Assembly (NCBI GenBank): GCA_965220365.1
Contig: OZ244823.1
Span: forward strand, 3,348,001 to 3,412,000
Direction: 5' to 3'
Origin: Bin80 sp965220365
GTDB lineage: Bacteria; Bacteroidota; Rhodothermia; Rhodothermales; Bin80
DNA: 64,000 nucleotides
Below the pieces are notes generated by a model. It did no database searches. It worked only from the letters and a program-made list of their open reading frames with translations, and was not told the origin of the DNA. The translations under genes were made by a program, and so were the position numbers. Each line of letters begins with the position of its first letter. The first letter of the stretch is position 1. Shown in pieces: positions 52,545 through 62,294 of the stretch.

Positions 52545-52790
52545 AACCGGAGTGCTCTAACACTGTATCCCCTACCCGCGAGCGCCCGTAGCGGTCCAGG
52601 CATGTGAACCGTCAATTTTATTCATAGGGCGTTGACTTCAAATCTGGACACTAGGCCTCAACCTCAATTGGTCGTGTTTCGCGCAGAGGATCGTGGAAGG
52701 GTTTGAGCAGCGCCCAATCGTATAGAAAAGGGTTCACACCCGCCGCTGCGGACGCTCGCGCCCCGCAAAAGGAACCCTTCCGGGATCAGG
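52545..52790 (+). ncRNA. ssrS: 6S RNA
   Basis: About 245 nt directly after zapA with no ORF, folding as one long rod. Distal arms pair in order: GCGAGCG near 52579 with CGCTCGC near 52753; GTGAACC near 52605 with GGTTCAC near 52727; GGGCGTTG near 52628 with CAGCGCCC near 52707. Between the last two stems both sides are unpaired and A/U-rich (GTCAATTTTATTCATA and AATCGTATAGAAAA): the open-promoter-like bubble that defines 6S RNA. A 3' hairpin GGAACCCTTCC follows. Ends are approximate (within about 10 nt). Confidence 0.85.
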
Positions 52791-52822
52791 TGGTATCGCT
52801 AGCCTAACGAAACTGTAAAAAT

Positions 52823-54514
52823 ATGGACGGCATGCAAGCCGTCCTGTTGTTGGCTGTTTCGGCATTTGGTGCGGGACTAATCATTTCTTGGTGGATCTCT
52901 CGCTTGAATGCTCGGAGTACGCTAAATCAGGCACGCCAAAGGGCGTCGTCGATCTTAACTTTGGCGGAGGAAGAGTCTGGATCTCTAAGAGAGAAGGTTA
53001 TAACTGATGCTAAATCAACACTCGATCATGAACGCAGTGACCTTGACTCCAAGAAAGCTGCGCTCAATCAGGAGCGAGAGGCTCTGGAACGGGACAAACG
53101 ACGGCTCAAGCTAAAAAGTGACCGCCAGCGAAAAAAACTCAACAACAGGAATCGGCGCTTAACAAAAAAACAGGACGTACTACTTGAAGCAACTCAGATA
53201 ATTGAGCTTCTTCAGAAAGAAAGTGAGAAGGTCAACCATCAGGCTGAGAAGCTGCATATGGAGGTTGCGAAGTTGTCCAAGGACGCCTCTCAGCGCCTTG
53301 ACAGGTTGGATGCCCAAAAGCGAGGGCTGGATTCCCGGGAGTCGCGAGTCAAGGCTCTCACCCATGAACTAGTCCATAAGCTGGAAGGGGTTGCAGATCT
53401 AACTCAGGACGAGGCTCGCCAATATCTGCGCGAAGAACTCCTTGAGAAAGCACGGGAAGATATCTCACTGGAATTAGCAGAATTGCGAGATCAGGCACAG
53501 ATCACTGCAAAAGAGGAGGCGTGTAAGGTTATCCTCACCACCATGCAGCGCCTCGCGTCTGATGAGGCCGAATCCCATTCCGTATCCGTTGTCCCAATTA
53601 CTTCCGAAGATATCAAAGGACGTGTAATCGGCCGGGAAGGCCGGAATGTCATCGCGTTTGAAGCAGCCACAGGAGTTGACCTGCTTGTTGACGATACCCC
53701 AGGTGCCATCGTCGTCAGTTCATTTGATCCCTATCGACGCGAAGTTGCACGAACCGCTCTATCCAACCTCATACGGGATGGTCGTATTCATCCTGCCAGC
53801 ATTGAACGCTTCGTTGCGAAAGCTGAGGAGACTCTCACAGATGAGATCCACAGAACCGGAGAGCGTGCACTCCTTGACCTGAAATTACGCGGGATGCACA
53901 AGGAGCTTGTATCCATTGTTGGGAAAATGAAGTATCGCACGAGCTATGGCCAAAATCTGCTCAACCATAGTATTCAGGTTGCAAACCTTTGCTCTATCAT
54001 GGCCTCCGAGATGGGGCTCAATTCCCGGATGGCTCGGCGTGCAGGTCTATTGCACGACATTGGAAAGGTGCTTCAGGAATCAAATGATCAGCCCCATGCA
54101 CTCGTGGGGATGGAGTATTGTAAACATCATGGGGAACATCACCTGATCTGTAATGCCGTAGGATCTCATCACGACGAGACTAAAATGACCTCCCTCTATG
54201 CCCCAATCGTGCAAGTGTGTGATGCAATCAGTGGGGCGCGCCCGGGGGCGCGACACATACGTCGTGACGAATACATCGAGCGCTTGCAGGATATGGAAGC
54301 GATTGCAATGTCCTTCGATGGGGTCACCATGGCATATGCAATCCAGGGCGGGCGAGAACTCCGTGTCATTGTCCAGTATTCCAAAGTATCTGACGAAGGG
54401 ACACGGGAACTTGCAGTAAATATTTCTACCCGGATCCAGGATGAACTCACCTATCCAGGACAGGTCAACGTCACGGTAATTCGCGAACTTCGAAAAACAT
54501 CTGTTGCCCGATAA
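52823..54514 (+). CDS. rny: Ribonuclease Y
   Basis: 563 aa. One N-terminal membrane segment (VLLLAVSAFGAGLIISWW), a long charged coiled coil (residues 35-210), a KH domain (KGRVIGREGRNVIAFEAATGVDLLVDD) and an HD domain with HSIQVANL and GLLHDIGK. It starts mRNA decay at the membrane. The length is slightly above the usual 510-530. The stop shares one base with the start of the broken dipeptidase gene (TAATG). Confidence 0.95.
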   Translation: MDGMQAVLLLAVSAFGAGLIISWWISRLNARSTLNQARQRASSILTLAEEESGSLREKVITDAKSTLDHERSDLDSKKAALNQEREALERDKRRLKLKSDRQRKKLNNRNRRLTKKQDVLLEATQIIELLQKESEKVNHQAEKLHMEVAKLSKDASQRLDRLDAQKRGLDSRESRVKALTHELVHKLEGVADLTQDEARQYLREELLEKAREDISLELAELRDQAQITAKEEACKVILTTMQRLASDEAESHSVSVVPITSEDIKGRVIGREGRNVIAFEAATGVDLLVDDTPGAIVVSSFDPYRREVARTALSNLIRDGRIHPASIERFVAKAEETLTDEIHRTGERALLDLKLRGMHKELVSIVGKMKYRTSYGQNLLNHSIQVANLCSIMASEMGLNSRMARRAGLLHDIGKVLQESNDQPHALVGMEYCKHHGEHHLICNAVGSHHDETKMTSLYAPIVQVCDAISGARPGARHIRRDEYIERLQDMEAIAMSFDGVTMAYAIQGGRELRVIVQYSKVSDEGTRELAVNISTRIQDELTYPGQVNVTVIRELRKTSVAR

Positions 54515-56378
54515 TGATTCGACTATTTCTTCTTTTTATTTTTCTACTTTTTCTTGTGAGCTGTACTGAGGATACAACCATGGACCATGCGCACAGACTG
54601 GCCCAGGAGCATCTTATCATTGACGGTCATATTGATGTTCCATATCGCTTGTCAACGTACATGGAAGATATTAGTCAAGAAACCGTTGGCGGAGATTTTG
54701 ACTACCCCAAGGCGGTAGCCGGTGGACTCAATGCGCCATTTATGTCAATTTACGTTCCGAGCGTACGTCAGGACATCCCGGGATCAGCAAAATCACTGGC
54801 GGACTCGTTGATTGATATGGTCGAAGGGTTTGTGACCCACGCAATCGCGGTAGGGACCCGGGTTTCCCCGGGCCCCCCGCACAGATCCGGACGTGCGCGT
54901 TAACGCATCCGGCTCCTCCCTCGGGTCGCACCGTCGTGCATGACGGCATCGGATGCCGTAGCTGGTTGTCCCGATGGAACACACTTCTTCCATCTCTGTG
55001 TATGGAGTGTGTTCGGTTCTCCCAGCTTCCCCTCGGGTGAGGCCCTTCGCTCCAGCTGCTCCGCAGGTCCCCCCTTGTTCGCCGCCTTCATCGCTACTAT
55101 GGCCTCATCTGACTCCTCTATTGCGTTCATCGTAGGCTTCAGCCTCTTCAGCCTTCCCCACGCGGTCCCAATTCGCTCAGGACACAATAGAGGCATCCCA
55201 GGTCCCGGTAAAATGCGTACGTACGTCCCTGAGTTCTTTGACACCGTGGACCCACAAGATCCCTCGCCATTTCGGGATTTTGTATGTTGCCTTCGACCGT
55301 CAGGACAATCTCGGCGACCCAAATAACGAACATTTCGATGCTCAATAGCTCCGGCCATACGCACCACTACCGACGCTTCGCGTATCCCCTCGCGGAAACA
55401 CCCGCACGGCTCGTGGAAGTATGTGATTGGTTGCATCTTCATACTACGGGACTTTCACCCGCTACATTTTCACCAGTTAGCCTGGCGCACCCCGACAAAT
55501 TCGCCATTGCAACTCGATCATCTGACTTGGCCGAGCACAAGGAAGCTGGTTTAGTCTCGCTTCCCATGGGTCTGGAGAATGGTGCGCCGATTGAGAGTAT
55601 GGAAGATCTGGAACATTACTACGAGCGGGGGATCCGCTACATCACGCTCACACATGGAAGAGATAACCATATCTGTGATTCTTCCTATGACTCAACCCAG
55701 ACATGGGGAGGTCTCAGCCCATTTGGTGAGGAAGTCGTTGATCATATGAACCGACTGGGGATCATGGTGGACATTTCGCATTTGACCGACAGCACTATCG
55801 CACAGGTTTTGCGACGCAGTGTAGCGCCTGTAATCGCCACCCACTCTTCCGCCAGACATTTTACTCCCGGCTGGCAACGCAACATCAGTGATGATCTGAT
55901 TCAAGCAACCGCTGCCAAAGGTGGTGTCATCATGGTCAGCTTTGGTTCCTTGTTCGTCCGCGGAGAATACTTAGAGCAAAACCGGGCTTTAAGTGCTGCG
56001 ATTGATGCCTATCTGGAGGAGAACAACATTGACCCCGACAGTGAAGAGGGCTTTCTTTACCGCGAAAGACAGCGCAAATCAAATCCGATAGGCACATTGG
56101 CCGATCTCGTTGACCACATTGATCATATCGTTGATCTAGTTGGGATTGACCATGTAGGTCTTGGTAGTGACTATGACGGAGTCACTGGACTTCCCAAAGG
56201 TCTGGAAGATGTCTCCACCTACCCCAATCTGATTGCCGAACTCATACGCCGAGACTACTCCGATGAAGATATTGCCAAAATTCTTGGAGGGAATGCGCTC
56301 AGGGTTTGGCAACAGGTGGAGGAAGTGGCTGCAAATTATGCTCCCCGGACAAACTCTGAGACGAACGCCGACACCTGA
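54514..56378 (+). pseudogene. M19 membrane dipeptidase lipoprotein, interrupted by an intron
   Basis: The two coding parts, 54514-54843 and 55491-56378, join in frame (VTHA-PDKFAIA) to a 405-aa renal-dipeptidase-type enzyme. A lipobox signal (FLLFLVSC) is followed by the metal ligands HxD in IDGHIDVPYR, Glu in GLENG, His in ATHSSARHF and Asp in LGSDYDG. The 647 bases between are a group II intron on the opposite strand, so it cannot be spliced from this gene's message. The protein should therefore be lost unless the DNA is excised. Coupled to rny by TAATG; its 3' end overlaps glyQS by 43 bp. Confidence 0.88.
54844..55490 (-). mobile_element. ORF-less group II intron, antisense in the dipeptidase gene
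   Basis: 647 bp read on the minus strand. The 5' end is GTGCGCCAGGC at 55490, followed by the typical TGTAGCGGGTGAAAGTCCCG. Near the other end are domain V (GAGCCGGATGCG and CGCACGTCCGGATC, about 54880-54915) and a GC-rich domain VI (54850-54878) ending CTACCGCGAT at 54844. No reverse transcriptase is encoded; domain IV is reduced. Mobility would need a maturase from another copy, and the only one here (1518-4390) is broken. Confidence 0.85.
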
Positions 56379-57766
56379 TCATCTGCGACCCGTACCTGCT
56401 CCAGTGTGTCCCGGTTGCGAATCGTAACCCCTGCCCCATCAAGGGTCTCACTGTCAATGGTGATGCATAGTGGCGTACCCGCTTCGTCCATTCTGCGATA
56501 ACGCTTGCCGATTGAGCCCTTTTCGTCGTAAAACACATTCCATTCACGGCGAAGATCAGCCGTGATGGTACGTGCACGCTCTGGCATCCCATCCTTGCGT
56601 AGAAGTGGAAAGATCCCCACCTTGATGGGAGCAATGAATGGTGCAAATGACATGACGGTACGGGTCTGTCCCTCAATCTCATCTTTCCGGTAGGCCTCAC
56701 AAAGCAGCATCAGGACCGTTCGATCCAGGCCAACCGAAGTTTCTACCACAAATGGAATAAACCTGCTGCCAGATGGTTGGTGGAAGATCTGCATCTTTTT
56801 TCCAGAGTATTCCTGATGCCTTCTAAGATCATAGTCGGTACGGGAATGGATTCCTTCAACCTCCTGCCATCCGATCGGAAACTCATACTGGATGTCTACA
56901 GCGGCATCTGCATAATGGGCCGGCTTTTCATGGACATGCCAACGTAATTTGGATTCTGGAATGCCATTCTGGACGTGCCAATCCCATCTTCGTGAGCGCC
57001 AGAGTTCATAGGCTTCCGCCTGTGTTCCCGGCTGGATGAAGTACTGCATTTCCATTTGCTCAAACTCACGCATCCGAAAAATAAATTGCCGTGCTACAAT
57101 TTCATTGCGGAATGCTTTGCCAATCTGGGCAATCCCGAAAGGAATCTGTACGCGTGAGGTTGCCAGTACATTCTGGAAATTAACAAAGATGCCCTGGGCC
57201 GTTTCTGGGCGCAGAAAAATCGAGGAGTCTTCACCTACCAACGCGCCAACTTTCGTTTCAAACATCATATTGAACTGACGAACATCTGTCCAGTCAAATG
57301 CACCTGAATCCGGGCCCCGAATTTCTTCAGCCAGAATGAGTGCGTGAAGTGCTTTGGGCATGTCGTCGGCATTGAGTGCCTGAGTAAACTGCTCATGCAC
57401 CGCATCCGCTCTCTCTGTTTTTCCTTTTGCCCTCAGACGATCAATATGCTGCTCGATCAGCTGATCAGCCCGGTAACGACGTTTAGAGGCCTTGTCATCA
57501 ATGAGCGGATCATGAAACGCATCTACGTGCCCGGACGCTTTCCACACCTTGGGATGCATTAGGATCGCAGCATCTACCCCTTCGATATTATCGTTGGCAT
57601 AGACCATATCATGCCACCAACGCTCCTGCACATTACGCTTCAGCTCTACGCCCAGCGGGCCATAGTCGTAGGTTGCTCCAAGTCCGCCATAAATCTCCGA
57701 AGACTGGAATACAAAACCGCGACGCTTGCATAGCGCCGTAATCTCATCAAATCGCTTGCTGCTCAT
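56336..57766 (-). CDS. glyQS: Glycine-tRNA ligase (homodimeric type)
   Basis: 476 aa class II synthetase of the eukaryotic/Gram-positive alpha2 type. N-terminal ITALCKRRGFVFQSSEIYGGLGATYDYGPLG, motif 2 IGKAFRNEIVARQFIFRMREFEQMEM, motif 3 FVVETSVGLDRTVLMLL, and an anticodon-binding C-terminus (from about 370, APIKVGIFPLLRKDG). Ends convergently over the tail of the dipeptidase gene. Confidence 0.95.
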   Translation of the reverse strand: MSSKRFDEITALCKRRGFVFQSSEIYGGLGATYDYGPLGVELKRNVQERWWHDMVYANDNIEGVDAAILMHPKVWKASGHVDAFHDPLIDDKASKRRYRADQLIEQHIDRLRAKGKTERADAVHEQFTQALNADDMPKALHALILAEEIRGPDSGAFDWTDVRQFNMMFETKVGALVGEDSSIFLRPETAQGIFVNFQNVLATSRVQIPFGIAQIGKAFRNEIVARQFIFRMREFEQMEMQYFIQPGTQAEAYELWRSRRWDWHVQNGIPESKLRWHVHEKPAHYADAAVDIQYEFPIGWQEVEGIHSRTDYDLRRHQEYSGKKMQIFHQPSGSRFIPFVVETSVGLDRTVLMLLCEAYRKDEIEGQTRTVMSFAPFIAPIKVGIFPLLRKDGMPERARTITADLRREWNVFYDEKGSIGKRYRRMDEAGTPLCITIDSETLDGAGVTIRNRDTLEQVRVADDQVSAFVSEFVRGA

Positions 57767-57813
57767 GAGGCATAAATTTATTCGCGCAGTAAACCCCTAG
57801 AACCCACCAATGA

Positions 57814-58170
57814 TCAATTACCCAGCAACTGCCAAGGACTTATATGCACACTGAAGCTTGAGCCATTAGGATAGTTACTCATAACAAATCGGGAATAACC
57901 AGCGTGATGCAGCCCGTGCCTAAGATCAGGACAGAAGAGAATTCTCGTAAATGGAGCACCCACTTGTTTTGGGAACCGGACTGAGTCCCATAACAAAAAT
58001 TCGTGGCTAAACCGCAGAATGCTTAGTGTACCAATCGCACCATAACTCTGCAGTAATTTATTTTCTATCAATCCTCCAGATGGAACCATGTCTATTATGC
58101 TGATATGAATTCTGTTTCTGAGTTCTGGATCGAGATGCTCTTCAAGTAACTCCTTTAATTCCATCGGCAA
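57814..58170 (-). CDS. Hypothetical 118-aa protein
   Basis: Open frame with protein-like composition (MELKELLEEHLDPELRNRIHIS, then LRFSHEFLLWDSVRF). No family recognised. The start may be the second Met (residue 3). It sits 48 bp from the glyQS start on the same strand and at the left edge of an accessory region, so it could be a gene fragment. Bases 58171-58415 after it show nothing I can name. Confidence 0.4.
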   Translation of the reverse strand: MPMELKELLEEHLDPELRNRIHISIIDMVPSGGLIENKLLQSYGAIGTLSILRFSHEFLLWDSVRFPKQVGAPFTRILFCPDLRHGLHHAGYSRFVMSNYPNGSSFSVHISPWQLLGN

Positions 58171-58415
58171 ACTTGAGTTGAGACTTTATCGAAAAACACG
58201 ATTTTTTAGATGAGCCTATCCCGCCGAGTATAAGGCTAAAAGATCGACATGATCTCCGTTTTCAATAAGCCCCCGCTCTAATGATTAGTGTTTCTTTCGT
58301 TCGGATTCACCGTCCTTTTCGAATCGGATTATGCAGATTGGAACCCTTGGACTTAATCGCCGTTGTAGCCGCGAGTTTTTTCTCGTTAACACCCCACAAC
58401 TAAATTCTTACAACC

Positions 58416-58694
58416 ATGACAAATAAACTTAAATCTTGGCCCGTACGTATTATGATGGTTGTCACTTTATCGCTTTTTGCTTACGCCGGAGGCACACTTC
58501 TTCATCAAGCAACTGCAACTGCCGAGATTCAATATTGTGAACACGATTCCTGCGCTAAATTAATTTGGGAGATAGGTATATGCTATGATAGCCCAGGATC
58601 ATTCACTGGCTGTGATAAGCAAGGAGGTAACTGTGAACCCTACTTCTGCTCAAACTACGAAGGTCCAACAGACGGAAAAGCTGGCCCTAATTAG
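58416..58694 (+). CDS. Small exported Cys-containing protein, module B gene 1
   Basis: 92 aa. A hydrophobic signal (residues 9-29, RIMMVVTLSLFAYAGGTLL) ends near ATATAEI. The mature part of about 60 residues has six Cys (YCEHDSC, ICY, GCDK, NCEPYFC). No sequence identity to the module A peptide (5191) is evident beyond layout and Cys richness. Followed after 41 bp by a propeller gene. Comparable in size and place to NVEALA-type peptides of Bacteroides. Confidence 0.65.
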   Translation: MTNKLKSWPVRIMMVVTLSLFAYAGGTLLHQATATAEIQYCEHDSCAKLIWEIGICYDSPGSFTGCDKQGGNCEPYFCSNYEGPTDGKAGPN

Positions 58695-58735
58695 TCTTTT
58701 AGACCTGATAAATTCTCGGTATAATACTCAACCCC

Positions 58736-59884
58736 ATGCCACCTCTGCCTTATAAAAGCAGACTCATTGCGTCATTGACGCTGCCTATACTGTTCCATGT
58801 ATCGGCATTTTCCCAAGAAGTGATTCATCCGACGAAAGATAATATCCCCATCTCCTCGGATCACCGCTTTGAACTAAGGCATGAGATGGATGGGGTTGAG
58901 GAGTGGAGCTGGAATTCGCTGGATGTGTCAACCATTGGTGTCAACGAAGGTGATCGTACACAGATGATCGGATTCCTGTATGATTTGGAAACGGATCATA
59001 ACGGTACGGTGTATTATCTCGATCTCATCAATGGGGAAGTTCGGGCCTATGACTATGAGGGGAACTGGATAATGAATGTTGGGGCTCCCGGGATAGGACC
59101 TGGAGAGCTTAATGAACCTCGTGGTCTTGCTATCATTCCTGATCTTAACAGGATCATAGTTCATGATAAATTAATGAATCATGTTTTTGAGCGCACAGAT
59201 TCGTCCTTTAAGCTTCTGTCAACACGGCGCCTAAAATACCCAAGCATTAGTGGGAGAATGTGCGCGATGGATGGACACTACTATCTTGTGTCCTTTCACA
59301 TTCACGGCTCTACTGAAAATGGATTAATTCATAAGTATACGTTGGATGGTGAGTGGGTTACTTCTTTTGGAGAACCGTACAATTATGATAGTCGGTTTGT
59401 AGTTCGGTCTTTTGCTATGGACACTTTCCTTGCCTGTAACGCTGCAAATCAAACAGTTGCATTGGTTACGAACCCAATTCCTGCTATGACAGGCTACTCG
59501 GACCAAGGTGAAAAACTTTGGCAGGTTACCTTTCCAGACTATCAACCGCGTTCTGTCAGAGAGTACTGGAAAAATGGCACGCCTGCGATCAGTTACTTAT
59601 CTGAACCTGGCGAAGCAGCATTTAGTTCATTGTTTTCCGATGAGGAATTCTTTTATGTGACCTATTATCTCTCGGGAAAAGTATCCAGTTCCTCAAGACC
59701 CTCTCGACCTGCATTTTCAGATAGCTATGCATTCAGAGTAAATGCACTCTCGGGATTGGGCGTTTATCTTGGAGCCGCAGGCCCAGAGATTGGAGAATTT
59801 TTATTTGCCACGGATGGGGACTACCGTTTTACCTATACCGAAAATTTAGGCTTCCCCCAGATTCGCATATACAAGTCAAAGTAG
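58736..59884 (+). CDS. 6-bladed beta-propeller protein, module B gene 2
   Basis: 382 aa with a signal peptide (LIASLTLPILFHVSAFSQ). Propeller blades are clear: LYDLETDHNGTVYYLDLING, VRAYDYEGNWIMNVGAPGIG (the GxPGxGPGEL turn typical of NHL/6-bladed proteins), and IHKYTLDGEWVTSFGEP. Counterpart of the gene at 5507. Probably periplasmic or on the surface; ligand unknown. Confidence 0.8.
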   Translation: MPPLPYKSRLIASLTLPILFHVSAFSQEVIHPTKDNIPISSDHRFELRHEMDGVEEWSWNSLDVSTIGVNEGDRTQMIGFLYDLETDHNGTVYYLDLINGEVRAYDYEGNWIMNVGAPGIGPGELNEPRGLAIIPDLNRIIVHDKLMNHVFERTDSSFKLLSTRRLKYPSISGRMCAMDGHYYLVSFHIHGSTENGLIHKYTLDGEWVTSFGEPYNYDSRFVVRSFAMDTFLACNAANQTVALVTNPIPAMTGYSDQGEKLWQVTFPDYQPRSVREYWKNGTPAISYLSEPGEAAFSSLFSDEEFFYVTYYLSGKVSSSSRPSRPAFSDSYAFRVNALSGLGVYLGAAGPEIGEFLFATDGDYRFTYTENLGFPQIRIYKSK

Positions 59885-59903
59885 AATCTGTAAATCAATC
59901 GTT

Positions 59904-60566
59904 GTGTCGAACATCAAAACCACTTTGATCAGTATCCGCGGTGGATGGTTTATTTTCGTGGCTTTCCTGATTTCCTTGTCCTTCGTGTTAGGACTCAGTG
60001 GTGAATTTCAGTTCATTCCTGAGGTAGAGTTTCATTGGCCTGAACAAAGAGATGAGGTGGGGTATGTTCCGTCATACGGAAATATTCCCGAAAAGGAGCT
60101 TGTGATGGTGTTTATAGGGTCTTCCACCTGCCCATTTAGTAATCATAGTACACTTCCAAGGTTGATTGAGGATGCTAAACTAAATCTGCAACGCAAGGCT
60201 CTTGATCTGGGATTATCCTTCAGTACAATTGGCGTGTCAATTGATTGGGTAACATCGGATGGTATTACCCATCTAAACAAATTTGGTGATTTCGACGAGG
60301 TAACGACAGGACGGAAATGGCACGGAACGGGAGCTAATATTTATCTCGGGCAAATCCCGGGAGTGAATGCAACACCTCAAATCCTTGTCCTTGCGCGAAT
60401 TCCTGAACAGAGCCGCGATAATGAAGCTATGTCGGTAAAAAAAGAAATGCCAATTTATCGAATCGCAGGTCTGCAACGAATCAGCAACTGGTTGGATCGG
60501 GGCTTGCCGTTGCCACAAGACGCATTGGATATTTTTTCGCACATTCCAAACGGAATGGGACAATGA
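59904..60566 (+). CDS. Membrane-anchored thioredoxin-like protein, module B gene 3
   Basis: 220 aa from a GTG at 59904, 19 bp after the propeller gene. One N-terminal membrane segment (residues 15-31) anchors a domain with LVMVFIGSSTCPFSNHSTLP, where a thioredoxin CxxC would be. As in the module A partner only one Cys is kept. VNATPQILVLAR supplies a cis-Pro-like turn. Likely periplasmic; redox or binding role unproven. Confidence 0.65.
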   Translation: MSNIKTTLISIRGGWFIFVAFLISLSFVLGLSGEFQFIPEVEFHWPEQRDEVGYVPSYGNIPEKELVMVFIGSSTCPFSNHSTLPRLIEDAKLNLQRKALDLGLSFSTIGVSIDWVTSDGITHLNKFGDFDEVTTGRKWHGTGANIYLGQIPGVNATPQILVLARIPEQSRDNEAMSVKKEMPIYRIAGLQRISNWLDRGLPLPQDALDIFSHIPNGMGQ

Positions 60567-61356
60567 TTCCGATTGATGTGGGACATTTCACGGCCCTGCA
60601 TTTTGTCCCCGCGTCCTTTATTAGATCTGGGAGTAACTCGGTTTCGATGTCATTCTGGGTGTGTTTTTCTTGGGGAATTATATACTTGATTAGGTAGCGA
60701 ATTTCTTTTTCCGCGCGGCTTCCAAGGTGTCTGTGGCCGTGCCTTCGCTAAACGCTCTGCACGGGAATCAACGGATTCGGGGTGACGATTCTTTTTTTCG
60801 CGACAGGCTCCTCGGAGTGATCTGTTTTGGGGAGAGGCATGGGAGCGGGAGCGCATTACGATGTGGCCTTGTTGCCAACTCGATCCTATCGTCCGAGAGA
60901 TAAATCTGTCGTGGAAAGTGCGGTGGGCCATATTATCCTGCAAAGCCGCCCCTGCCCTGACCGAGAAAAATTTCTTGCACGTACGATACTGATGGAGCAT
61001 GGTAGGATACTTGCAGGCACAGACATCGTAGTTCCAGCACTACATGTAAAACCGATTACCAGACCATACAGCCTGCCAAAACCATATAGTCGCAAGTTTT
61101 CAGTCGGGGAAATAGTCCTTGATCAGTTTCATGAGACCGATGCCTCCCGTTTTATTTCCCGGACGATGTACTCCTTATCCTAGCCGTATTTTTATCCTCC
61201 TTTAAGTTATAGTGTCTATAACGAATTAAGCAGATCGAACATCCTAGTGGAATGCTTTTTTTGATTTTTGAGGCTGGAATGGAGTTTTAGTTATATTCGA
61301 TTCACCGTACCCTATTCACGTAACGAAGGATGTATCACGAGAAACTCTCCCCTTAG
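60567..61356 (+). pseudogene. Decayed region with an IS21 transposase remnant
   Basis: About 790 bases without an intact gene. Near 60851-60950 the plus strand reads HYDVALLPTRSYRPRDKSVV then ESAVGHII, matching the IS21 IstA segment just after the integrase core (HY...PRDKxxVE). Upstream and downstream frames do not continue the gene. A frame to 61183 is open, but I cannot assign its last 70 residues. Confidence 0.55.
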
Positions 61357-61695
61357 TCTTGTCAAGTTTATGCCCTTGGCTACGAGCGACATGAACAAAG
61401 TCACATCTTCGTTGGAGCTTCACACTTGAAGCTGGCCTTGGAAAGGGGATGTGCAAACTGGAAAGGTCTCGCAGACCAAGCGCGAATCCGAGATAAAGAA
61501 CTGTTCATTACTTGTATCACGGAACAGTGGTCTGCATCTAAAATTGCTCAAGACACTACAGTCGCTGGCACACTTGAAATAGAGGGAGTCCCCACATTAG
61601 TTATAAACAGGGGAATGTATTATGGGATGATAAGTTTACCTGCATTGGAAACTCTGATCTTGGATGAGACAGGTCTGTCAATCATAGATCTATGA
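61357..61695 (+). pseudogene. DsbA/thioredoxin-4-like oxidoreductase fragment
   Basis: About 112 codons after a stop at 61354, with no start codon. The pattern resembles the C-terminal half of DsbA-like proteins: ERHEQSHIFVGASHLKLALE (helix after the active site), SKIAQDTTVAGTLEIEGVPT and LVINRGMYYG (the cis-Pro GVPT motif). The CxxC half is missing. Possibly once linked to the thioredoxin-like module just upstream. Confidence 0.5.
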
Positions 61696-61934
61696 GTGTA
61701 TGCGTTTGACAAAACGCTCACGCTCTCCGAACTAAAACCGCATCTGGACGCGGCGCGGCAGGCTCAATCCTTACAGGACTGGGGGAAATGAAACGGGAAT
61801 TGGAGTTGCAAGCAGTTGATTCAGCCGTGCATGACGTGAGGGATGCAGAGAAGGGAAAATAATTAATCGGGCGACATGGTTCGGAGGGACATTGAAACAA
61901 CTTGGGTCAATGAGGGCAATGAGGGCGAGGTTGA

Positions 61935-62168
61935 GCTGCTCGTCGGCAAGTTTGCCCCGATCATTCTGGACGTGTCCGGCGCTTCTGGGTAACGAACGAC
62001 GGATATGTCCATGAACGGGATGACGCGGGGGAATGGCAGCCCGTGCGTGATGAAGGGTTGGCACCTTTGCGGGGCGGTTCGATGCTTCCCTGCAATGATC
62101 CGTTGTGCTTGGCAAAGATGATCGAGCATGAGCACGATAGGATTCGGAGGAGACACCTGGGACGATGA
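61935..62168 (+). pseudogene. Unidentified coding remnant
   Basis: In-frame stretch after a stop at 61932 with strongly protein-like reading (FWVTNDGYVHERDDAGEWQP, then CNDPLCLAKMIEHEHDRIRR). No start codon of its own. The stop TGA overlaps the ATG of the next small ORF (ATGA-type junction), as in coupled genes. Family unknown. Confidence 0.35.
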
Positions 62169-62287
62169 TGCTTGATCGCTGGACCGTCACCCACCGTCAC
62201 GGCACCCAGCGGATCATATGGAGAACTGGTAGCGGTGAACGGATTGGCCTACCCGTCCAACAACTTCTTGTGCTACTGTTCAGATAG
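62165..62287 (+). CDS. Small ORF of 40 aa
   Basis: Starts MMLDRWTVTHRHGTQRI and ends GLPVQQLLVLLFR, coupled to the preceding fragment by a 4-base overlap. Basic, unknown. Reported because of the coupling; it may be part of the same decayed gene pair. Confidence 0.3.
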   Translation: MMLDRWTVTHRHGTQRIIWRTGSGERIGLPVQQLLVLLFR

Positions 62288-62294
62288 CAGTTTC

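Noticed and set aside
54940..55326. A 128-codon plus-strand frame and a 180-codon minus-strand frame (54900-55442) inside the dipeptidase interruption.
   Set aside because: They lie in group II intron ribozyme sequence (GTGCG start, domains V/VI) and show no protein family features.
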